A DNA stretch of 20,380 nucleotides from CAYRUZ01 sp964427895 (GTDB lineage: Bacteria > Patescibacteriota > Gracilibacteria > Peribacterales > Peribacteraceae): contig CAYRUZ010000020.1 in assembly GCA_964427895.1 (NCBI GenBank), forward strand, positions 1 through 20,380, read 5' to 3'. The notes under the pieces are model-generated. The model ran no database searches and was not told where the DNA came from. It worked only from the letters and a program-made list of their open reading frames with translations. The position numbers and the translations under genes are program-made. This document shows, one piece after another, positions 14,201-20,380 of the stretch (its first letter is position 1; every line of letters starts with the position of its first letter).

Positions 14201-17200
14201 TTATGCCTTGGGTTTCTTCGCCTCGGTCTTGCGTGCAAGCAAGCGCACGTGATCCGTCAGCTCTGCCAGCCAATCGCGCTTGCCGGCGCTCTTGAGCAAT
14301 TCGGCTTCCGGGATGCGCACCGTCATGCTGGAGATCTTCCACTGCGGATGCTGCGCGATGAGCTGCATGATCTGCTCGGCGCCGACCCGCGGGCTGAGCG
14401 TCAGCACGATGTCGCGCTCCTTGCCGCGGTCTTCCATCTTCACGCGGATGACGCCGACCTTGCGGCACGCCATCTTAAGGCGCAACACAGAGAACAGCGC
14501 GACCACCTGCTTGGGCGGTTCGCCGTATTCCTCGCGCAGGTCCGACTCGAATTCGGCGAGCAGTTGTTCGTCTTCCGACGACGCGAGCTTCTGGTAGACG
14601 GAAATTTTCTCGCCCGAATCGGGAATGTAGAAACTCGGGATGAGCGCCTCCACGGGTACGAGGATTTCTGTGTCCTGCTCCTCTTCCACCACCTCGCCGC
14701 CGGCTTTGAGTTCCTGCATGGCGTTCTTCAACATGCGCAGGTAGTGGCTGACGCCGACGGTGTTCATGGTGCCGCTCTGGGACACCCCCAGGATTTCCCC
14801 CGCTCCGCGGATCTCGAGGTCGCGCATGGCCACCTGGAACCCGGACCCCAGTTCACATGCCTCCACAATGGCCCGCAAACGCTTCTTGGCGTCGTCTTTG
14901 AGCTTCTGACTATGGTAGAGCAGGTACGCGAACGCCTGCACCTTCCCGCGGCCTACGCGGCCGCGCAGCTGGTAGAGCTGAGAGAGGCCGAACCGCTCCG
15001 CCTCGTTGACGACCAACGTGTTGGCGCGCGGAAGGTCGATGCCGTTCTCGATGATGGTCGAACTCACGAGCACGTCGTACTTGCCGTCCTTGAAGGCGAT
15101 GATGCGCTCTTCCAAGTCCTCCGGCTTGAGTTGTCCGTGCGCAACGACGAAGGTGACGCCCTTCACGAGCGTGCGCAGTTTGTCCGCGAACGCGTCGATG
15201 GTCTCCACTCGGTTGTGGAGCACGAAGCACTGGCCGCCGCGCTTCACTTCCGTGCTGATCGCCTGGCGGATCAGCTCGTCGCTGTACTTGCGCACCTCCG
15301 TGATGATCGGGAGGCGGCCGGGAGGCGGAGTTGTGATCGTGGTGATGTCGCGCAGCTTGTGTAAGCCAAGATTCAGCGTTCGCGGAATCGGCGTGGCCGT
15401 GAGCGTGAGGATGTCGACGGATGCTCGCATCTCCTTGAATTTCTCCTTCTGCTTCACGCCGAAACGCTGCTCTTCATCAATGATGAGCAATCCCAAGTTC
15501 CAGAACGCCACGTCGTCTTGGAGGAGGCGGTGCGTGCCGATGACGATGTCGACATCGCCCTTCTTGAGGCGTTCGAGGATCACCTTCTGCTCCTTCGCGG
15601 AACGGAAGCGGCTGAGCATCTCGATGGAGATGGGGAAGCCCTTCATGCGCTCGACGAAGTTGCGGAAGTGCTGATCGGCCAAGATGGTGATCGGTGCGAT
15701 GACGGCGACCTGCTTGCCGCTCTGCACGGCCTTGAACGCGGCGCGCATGGCCACTTCGGTCTTGCCGAATCCCACGTCTCCGCAGACGAGGCGGTCCATT
15801 GGGTGGTCGTCCTCCATGTCCTCGGTCAGGTCTTCGATGGCTTTCTTCTGCCCCGGCGTCAGCACGTAGGGGAATGCCTCGGCGAAGCGCTGTTCGGCGT
15901 CCGTGTCTTCATGGAACGCGAATCCCTTCGCTGCGGCGCGCTTGGCGTACAGACCGAGCAATTCGCGTGCCACCTCTTTCGTCTCCGCTTTGATCTTCTC
16001 CATGGTGCGCTTCCACTCCTGCGTTCCTAGGCGCGTTAAAACGGGTTCGTCACCTTCCTCGTGGACGTACTTGCTCAGCTTGTCGGCCTGGTCGACCGGA
16101 ATGAAGAGCTTGTCGCCCTCCGCGTAGCTCAATTCGAGATACTCGCGGGTCGTGTCGTCGATCACCTTCTGCGTCATCCCCTCGAAGCGGCCGATGCCGT
16201 GCTCCATGTGCACAACGTAATCGCCGGGCGTGAGGCTAGTGAGGAAGTCCAGCGCCAGCTTTTGGATGGACCGCTGTTTTCCGGCTTTCTTCAGCGAAAA
16301 AATCTCGCGGTCGGTCAGCAGCGCGCACTGGAGATCGGGGTTCTGGATGCTGTGCGGAAGGAGATCGCCCTCATCCGCCGCGATGATCGTGACGGCTCCT
16401 GGGCGGTGCGTATCCTCGCGCTCGAAGGGGATGTGCTCTTCTTCGAAGATCCCCGCAAGCTCCTCTGCGCGGCGCGTGACGATGAGCAGCGTCCACTCCT
16501 GCTGCAGTTTGTCCTTCAGGTCGTTGAGGAAGTCGGTGAGCGTGTAGAACTTGAGGATCGACAGGTACCGCAGGTGCACGTGGTTCTTCGCGGCCTCAGG
16601 AAACGACGTGAAGCGCAGGTAATGCGCGCCGACGGGCGGCTGGATGTCATCCTGGTCATCGAGCACCAAAAGACTCCTCTTGGGCACTTGGCGTGCCAGC
16701 GGCGCGGTCTGCTCGTAGCGCACGGGGAGCAATTCCACCCTATCGCCGAACGGGCGGGTCTGCGACAGGTCGTCGCCATCCACCGCCAGGATTTTCTCGA
16801 TCTTGTCGAACGAGAATTGAATGCGCAGCGGATGGTTGAGTTGGATGGGGTAGATGTCGAGCGTGTCACCGGTGCGGCGATACTCGCCGGGCGCCAGATA
16901 CAGGTCGTTGCCGTGGCTGTATCCACGGTCGAGCAGTTCTTCAACGAACTGCGTGAATGCCAACTCATCACCCTCGGCCAAGGTAAGCGTTCGATCAAGC
17001 AGTTCTTTGTAGAGCGGGAACGGGTAATCCCACGCCTCACGCGGCGCGAGGAACACGTCGTGCTCGCCGCGCATGAAGAGATGGAACCCCTGCAGCAGGG
17101 CGCTGCTCATCCCTTCGCCCTCGGCGGGCAACGACGGCAGCATCGATGCTGGGTGCTCGAAGAAGTGCAACCAATGGGAAAGCGACTCCACTTCTTCCTG

Positions 17201-17368
17201 TTCCGTAAGCACCAAAGTCGGATGGCGGTCGAACGAGAGGACGTGACTCAAAATGAGCGCCTTCGCCGTCTCGTTTCCGGCGCCGGATACTGTCAGTTGA
17301 CCCTGAGCCTTCAGAAGCTCGGCCAATTCCCGATGGGTCTCCTTCTTAATCAGGAGAGAAGGTTTCAT
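14201..17368 (-). CDS. mfd: Transcription-repair coupling factor Mfd
   Basis: This 1055-residue protein is Mfd, the ATP-driven translocase that removes stalled RNA polymerase at DNA lesions and recruits UvrA. The N-terminal third is the UvrB-like region (SHWLHFFEHPASMLP, then GEYRRTGDTLDIYPI). The RNA-polymerase-interacting region follows (DYVVHMEHGIGRFEGM, YAEGDKLFIPVDQ). The translocase has Walker A GDVGFGKT from residue 530, the DEEQ box from Asp631, TATPIPRTL and the later GRVGRG motif. The C-terminal part matches the TRCF domain that masks UvrA binding. Length is slightly below the E. coli protein. The ATG at 17368 is chosen over one 15 codons upstream because the family-like sequence starts at MKPSLLIKK. 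It follows dnaN by 80 bases on the same strand and may be co-transcribed. No Shine-Dalgarno is visible. Confidence 0.97.
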   Translation of the reverse strand: MKPSLLIKKETHRELAELLKAQGQLTVSGAGNETAKALILSHVLSFDRHPTLVLTEQEEVESLSHWLHFFEHPASMLPSLPAEGEGMSSALLQGFHLFMRGEHDVFLAPREAWDYPFPLYKELLDRTLTLAEGDELAFTQFVEELLDRGYSHGNDLYLAPGEYRRTGDTLDIYPIQLNHPLRIQFSFDKIEKILAVDGDDLSQTRPFGDRVELLPVRYEQTAPLARQVPKRSLLVLDDQDDIQPPVGAHYLRFTSFPEAAKNHVHLRYLSILKFYTLTDFLNDLKDKLQQEWTLLIVTRRAEELAGIFEEEHIPFEREDTHRPGAVTIIAADEGDLLPHSIQNPDLQCALLTDREIFSLKKAGKQRSIQKLALDFLTSLTPGDYVVHMEHGIGRFEGMTQKVIDDTTREYLELSYAEGDKLFIPVDQADKLSKYVHEEGDEPVLTRLGTQEWKRTMEKIKAETKEVARELLGLYAKRAAAKGFAFHEDTDAEQRFAEAFPYVLTPGQKKAIEDLTEDMEDDHPMDRLVCGDVGFGKTEVAMRAAFKAVQSGKQVAVIAPITILADQHFRNFVERMKGFPISIEMLSRFRSAKEQKVILERLKKGDVDIVIGTHRLLQDDVAFWNLGLLIIDEEQRFGVKQKEKFKEMRASVDILTLTATPIPRTLNLGLHKLRDITTITTPPPGRLPIITEVRKYSDELIRQAISTEVKRGGQCFVLHNRVETIDAFADKLRTLVKGVTFVVAHGQLKPEDLEERIIAFKDGKYDVLVSSTIIENGIDLPRANTLVVNEAERFGLSQLYQLRGRVGRGKVQAFAYLLYHSQKLKDDAKKRLRAIVEACELGSGFQVAMRDLEIRGAGEILGVSQSGTMNTVGVSHYLRMLKNAMQELKAGGEVVEEEQDTEILVPVEALIPSFYIPDSGEKISVYQKLASSEDEQLLAEFESDLREEYGEPPKQVVALFSVLRLKMACRKVGVIRVKMEDRGKERDIVLTLSPRVGAEQIMQLIAQHPQWKISSMTVRIPEAELLKSAGKRDWLAELTDHVRLLARKTEAKKPKA

Positions 17369-17448
17369 ACGCGATAGTGTCTCCGTCGGCGCACAGCCAC
17401 GGTCATTCGGCAATCACGGATACTTTCCGTCTATGGCGCCATTATCCC

Positions 17449-18612
17449 TTATTCCTCCTGCATGCGCAACGGCATGATGAGGTGCAAAAACGCCTCGTTG
17501 CCGGGCAGGCGGAAGAGGGCGGGATGCATGCTGTCGGCGATTTCCATGGCCAGATTGTCCCCGGAGAGGTGGCTGAGGAAATCGAGGAGGTAGGTGGAAG
17601 ACAGGGCGATCTTCGCCTCATCTCCGCTCATCTCCGCCTGTACCGATGCCTCGTCGCGTCCAAGCTGCGTCACTGGCGTACGGATGCCGATTTCGCCGTT
17701 CGCCGCGGTGAAGGTGAGGGTGTTGTTCACTTCCTTGGCGAAGTAGTGCATGCGCTTGATCGTCGTGAGGAGTTCGCCCGCCGACACCGTCACCTTGGTC
17801 GGGGACGATTGCGGGATGATCTGCTGGTAGGGCGGGAATTTCCCTTCGATCAGGCGCGAGAGCAGCCGCGTGTGGCCGATTTGAATCTCCACCTGCTGGG
17901 CCGACAGGGTGACGTCGATGGTGGGGGCTTTCTTTTCTTTCTTCTCCTTTGCACCCTCCTCGCCGTCGTCATCGTCCTTGCTGCGCTTGGACGACCCCAG
18001 CGCCATCTTCACTTCTTCCAAGACCTTCATCGGAATGATGCACGTAACGTCGGAGACGCCGCTGACGGGAATGCGGTACTCCGAAAGGCGATAGCTGTCG
18101 GTCGCGGCGAGAACGAGCATGTCGTTCTGCGTGTAGACGTACACGCCGGCCAACACGGGGCGCAGGGTCGTCTTCGCGCAGGTGAACGTGACGAGGTTGA
18201 GCGCTTCGAGCAACGGCGCGGCCTCCAGGGTGAGCACCGTCTTTTTTTCGATACTGGCGATCTTCGGATAATCGTTCGCCGCCTCGCCGGCGATCATGGT
18301 TTTTCCGCGGCGGGACGTGCATTTCAGCTGCGTGCCTTCCGCGGATTCAATAAGGACCTCAGGGTCCGTGTTGTACTGTGCAAAGTTCAAAATCGCCTTT
18401 GCGGGAACGGTGATGGACCCCTCGTTTTCGATCGTCGCGGGGAACGATGTGACGATCGACAATTCCAAATCCGTGGCGGTCACCGTGCAGCGGCGCCCCT
18501 CGGCCTCCACGAGCACGTTCTGCAAAATCGGCAGCGCCTGTTGTCCGCTGATGGCCCGACTCACGAGCTGCAGCGCTGACAGAAGGTCATTCGTTTTGCA
18601 GGAGAATTTCAT
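17449..18612 (-). CDS. dnaN: DNA polymerase III beta sliding clamp
   Basis: This 387-residue protein is the beta clamp that holds the replicative polymerase on DNA. Family marks include the start MKFSCKTNDLLSALQLVSRAI, LPILQNVLVEA, the TATDLELSI block, LAATDSYRLSEYR and the C-terminal HLIMPLRMQ. Three clamp domains fit the length. Residues about 205-231 hold a highly charged insertion (KRSKDDDDGEEGAKEKKEKK) between the first and last thirds, probably a disordered surface loop, not present in E. coli DnaN. It lies directly next to the DnaA-box cluster, the classic place for dnaN. The usual dnaA partner is not in the window. The leader has no clear Shine-Dalgarno. Confidence 0.97.
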   Translation of the reverse strand: MKFSCKTNDLLSALQLVSRAISGQQALPILQNVLVEAEGRRCTVTATDLELSIVTSFPATIENEGSITVPAKAILNFAQYNTDPEVLIESAEGTQLKCTSRRGKTMIAGEAANDYPKIASIEKKTVLTLEAAPLLEALNLVTFTCAKTTLRPVLAGVYVYTQNDMLVLAATDSYRLSEYRIPVSGVSDVTCIIPMKVLEEVKMALGSSKRSKDDDDGEEGAKEKKEKKAPTIDVTLSAQQVEIQIGHTRLLSRLIEGKFPPYQQIIPQSSPTKVTVSAGELLTTIKRMHYFAKEVNNTLTFTAANGEIGIRTPVTQLGRDEASVQAEMSGDEAKIALSSTYLLDFLSHLSGDNLAMEIADSMHPALFRLPGNEAFLHLIMPLRMQEE

Positions 18613-19002
18613 GTGGGGTGGGAGTGAGAGTAAGAGAAAAAAATGTTTTCTAAAAATTCATCATCATCAGACACTATTCATTTCATTCGGTGATACCAGT
18701 CTATTCTGTGGAAACATGTTGGCAAGAAATGTCCAAGACAGAGAGAACCGCCATTTCAAGCCGTTTGTGCACTTTTTGTATGTGAGGAGGATGTGGAAAA
18801 CTCGTGGAAAAGGCGACATGCGGGGCTTCAGAAAGCCGAAAGAGATTTTTTGGCTTCATACAGCGAAAAAGAGAAAGTCCTGTGCACAACCCCCAGCAAC
18901 GTCGGGCTATCCCTCTCCGCACATATCCACACGAGGTGTGGAAAACCCCACCCCACCAAGGGGCTGTGGAGAACGCTGTGGAAACGCCTGGATATCTCCG
19001 TT
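18613..19002. other. Gene-free region with DnaA-box cluster, probable oriC
   Basis: This 390-base gap upstream of dnaN has no supported gene. It contains repeated DnaA-box-like nonamers. TGTGG-type sites (minus-strand TTxTCCACA) are at 18707-18715, 18792-18800, 18803-18811 (CGTGGAAAA), 18937-18945, 18965-18973 and 18977-18985. One plus-oriented ATATCCACA is at 18923-18931. A weaker TGTGCACAA is at 18881-18889. Three copies are exact TGTGGAAA(A/C) repeats and two pairs are spaced 11-12 bases, about one helical turn. An A/T-rich stretch (about 18632-18690), including CATCATCATCAG, lies between the boxes and dnaN and could be the unwinding element. Box cluster plus A/T-rich element plus dnaN strongly suggests the replication origin. 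Confidence 0.75.
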
Positions 19003-20262
19003 TCAGGCGTGTTTGTTCGGGCGGATTTCCAGTTGCGCGGCCCCCACTTTGACGAAGCTCCCATCGGGGATGTCTTGTGCGATCACAGCCCCTCCACTGA
19101 CGAAACATCGGCTGCCGATTTTCATGCCGGGATTAATCGCCGTGCGGATGCCGATCTTCGTTTCGTCCCCCACCGCGGTGCCGAACTTCGAGAGGCCGGT
19201 GGAGATGCGATCGTCCCCCACGGCGGAGTGCACCATCTCGCCGTCGAGGCGGAGATTGCCCGTCACGCAGCCAGCGCCGAACGACGCGCCACGACCGATC
19301 ACGCTGTCGCCGGTGTAGGTCATGTGGGTCCACACGCCGTCGTGCCACGCGCTGCGGCACACCTCAGTGGAGTAGCCCACCACGCAGTCGGCGCCGATGG
19401 ATGACTGACGGACGAGGGCGTTGTTGCCGACGATCGTACGCTTGCCGATGTACGCCGGGCCCGTGATGGTCGCGTGGGGCAGAATGCGGGCGCCCTCGTC
19501 GATGATGACCGGTCCGTCGATGACCGCACTCGGGTGGACGTCCGCCGTTTTGTGGATGTGCGGCTTCTCGATGCCGCTCAGCAGGTGATGCAGCAGCGAG
19601 AGGATGTGCCAAGGGTACTTCACCGCTTGCCAGAGCCCCGTATAGGCAACGGCGACGTACGTGCTGCTTTTGAAAAGGGCGTCGAGCGTCACTTCGTATC
19701 CGTCGTCTTTTGTACTCTTCGTCTCCTCCAGAGCCTTCAGCAGTACGCTCGCGCTTTTATGCGCGTGCACCACGATGTTCACGAGGTCGCTGGGCTCTTT
19801 GCCCGCGCCCGGCTTTTCGACGATGCCCACAATGCGCTCGTCCTTCACGGTCAGGTATCCGCCCGGGAAGTACTGGTCCACCTGGCGGGCCAGAAGCACG
19901 CCGTCGCAATCCCCCTCCTCGAGCCGCTCCATCACGCGCTTGTAGGCGACGGGGTCGACCACGTCGTTGCCGTGCGTCAGCAGCACCGCCTCGTCTCCGC
20001 AAAGCGGGAGCGCGTCGAGGAACGCTTCGCGCATGCCCTGCGCGGCGCGCGTCTGCTCGATAACAGTGATGTCGGGAAAGAGTGCCGCAACCGCTTCGCG
20101 GTTGCCCGGGCTGGCCACGAGAATGATGTCCGTGCATCCCGCGCTGCGCAGCCGCTCCACTTGGTGCTCGATAATCGTCTTGCCGAGGAGTGGGTACAGC
20201 GGCTTCTCGCTCAGCGGCCAGAACCGCTTGCTTGCGCCGCCGATGATGAGGACGGTCTTCAT
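19003..20262 (-). CDS. Sugar-1-phosphate nucleotidylyltransferase with left-handed beta-helix domain (GlmU-like)
   Basis: This 419-residue protein has an N-terminal nucleotidyltransferase domain (about 1-235), seen in IIGGASKRFWPLSEKPLYPLLGK, a variant of the usual GGxGxRLxPLTxxxPK signature, and later GGYLTV and VEKP. Its C-terminal half is a hexapeptide-repeat beta-helix (about 245-410, with VHPSAVIDGPVIIDEGARI and PGMKIGSRCFVSGGAVI). The GAGCVTGNLRLDG and GIRTAINPGMKIG blocks resemble bifunctional archaeal-type nucleotidyl/acetyltransferases such as ST0452. It likely makes an NDP-sugar (UDP-GlcNAc or dTDP-glucose type) for wall or surface glycans; substrate cannot be read from sequence. 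The start at 20262 begins the conserved domain; the longer frame adds 27 unrelated residues. It is not necessarily glmU, so no symbol is given. Confidence 0.87.
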   Translation of the reverse strand: MKTVLIIGGASKRFWPLSEKPLYPLLGKTIIEHQVERLRSAGCTDIILVASPGNREAVAALFPDITVIEQTRAAQGMREAFLDALPLCGDEAVLLTHGNDVVDPVAYKRVMERLEEGDCDGVLLARQVDQYFPGGYLTVKDERIVGIVEKPGAGKEPSDLVNIVVHAHKSASVLLKALEETKSTKDDGYEVTLDALFKSSTYVAVAYTGLWQAVKYPWHILSLLHHLLSGIEKPHIHKTADVHPSAVIDGPVIIDEGARILPHATITGPAYIGKRTIVGNNALVRQSSIGADCVVGYSTEVCRSAWHDGVWTHMTYTGDSVIGRGASFGAGCVTGNLRLDGEMVHSAVGDDRISTGLSKFGTAVGDETKIGIRTAINPGMKIGSRCFVSGGAVIAQDIPDGSFVKVGAAQLEIRPNKHA

Positions 20263-20271
20263 TGGTGCTGC

Positions 20272-20277
20272 AGTATA
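20272..20277 (-). promoter_or_regulatory. Putative -10 box for nucleotidylyltransferase gene
   Basis: The minus strand reads TATACT 9 bases before the ATG at 20262, implying an almost leaderless transcript. No good -35 is seen. Confidence 0.45.
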
Positions 20278-20328
20278 ACGCCGGGGGCCAAAAACCGGCA
20301 GTGCCCAAAACCCCACTGTATCGTCCGT

Positions 20329-20355
20329 GAGATCTCTTGACAAGAGTAGTATAAT
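20329..20355 (+). promoter_or_regulatory. Promoter/operator region with two overlapping palindromes
   Basis: GAGATCTC (20329-20336) is a perfect palindrome. CTCTTG-A-CAAGAG (20334-20346) is a perfect inverted repeat that overlaps it and contains TTGACA (20337-20342). TATAAT follows at 20350-20355. TTGACA is only 7 bases from TATAAT, so the two cannot act as one promoter; TATAAT may work alone with the palindrome as a regulator site. The sequence AGTATAATAG also occurs at the 8942 promoter. Confidence 0.5.
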
Positions 20356-20360
20356 AGTAT

Positions 20361-20380
20361 ATGCAGTTCTTTCACAGTGT
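20361..20380 (+). CDS. Start of an unidentified gene (runs off window)
   Basis: An ATG 5 bases after the TATAAT box opens a frame reading MQFFHS to the window end. Only 20 bases are visible, so nothing can be said of function. The start is supported only by its position behind a promoter and by the lack of any other gene here; it would be leaderless. Confidence 0.35.

Noticed and set aside
14249..15364. Long plus-strand frames opposite mfd
   Set aside because: mfd is unmistakable on the minus strand; these frames have shadow-type composition (His, Arg, Val, Leu rich).
17369..17413. Earlier mfd start
   Set aside because: The extra 15 residues look unrelated to Mfd, and the family-like sequence begins at 17368.
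20337..20355. TTGACA/TATAAT as a standard sigma-70 promoter
   Set aside because: The spacer is 7 bases, far below the usable 15-19.
1..20380. UGA recoding or CRISPR arrays
   Set aside because: TGA ends several genes at family-appropriate lengths and no conserved ORF reads through it; no spaced direct repeats of CRISPR type were seen.

Overview
The window most likely comes from a Candidate Phyla Radiation (Patescibacteria) bacterium, possibly of the Peregrinibacteria/Peribacteria type. This is inferred from style, not proven: a moderately GC-rich genome, genes packed with ATGA/GTGA overlaps, very short mRNA leaders with few Shine-Dalgarno sites, SLH-domain and tail-fibre-like surface proteins, solo response regulators and a beta clamp with a charged insertion. 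TGA works as a stop codon throughout, so the UGA=Gly code of Gracilibacteria is excluded.

Layout. Bases 1-30 (minus) are the 5' end of a tRNA-Leu, divergent from an AIM24/TIGR00266-family gene (74-796). Two minus-strand genes follow: a lipoprotein M23 (LytM-type) peptidase and, upstream of it, a stand-alone receiver protein (798-1772). A shortened IS1595-type zinc-ribbon/HTH protein (1908-2330) sits just before a translationally coupled signalling operon (2378-6068): a triple-PAS hybrid-like sensor kinase, a stand-alone receiver and a second kinase in which tyrosine replaces the phosphoacceptor histidine.

Bases 6120-13587 are a cell-surface locus. It holds a secreted Cys-rich/Ser-rich protein with a TTG start, three exported modular proteins sharing a roughly 60-residue repeat module but carrying exchangeable ends (two share an unrecognised C-terminal domain, the third ends in a roughly 310-residue glycine-rich domain), and a triple-SLH protein. 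A small membrane-anchored unknown follows (13664-14155). I see this as a fibre/adhesin set of a monoderm-like, S-layered cell and consider it the best candidate for an undescribed system.

The right end is housekeeping on the minus strand: mfd, dnaN, a 390-base gene-free stretch with a cluster of DnaA-box-like sites (probable oriC), and a sugar-1-phosphate nucleotidylyltransferase with a left-handed beta-helix tail. A divergent gene starts at 20361 and runs off the window.
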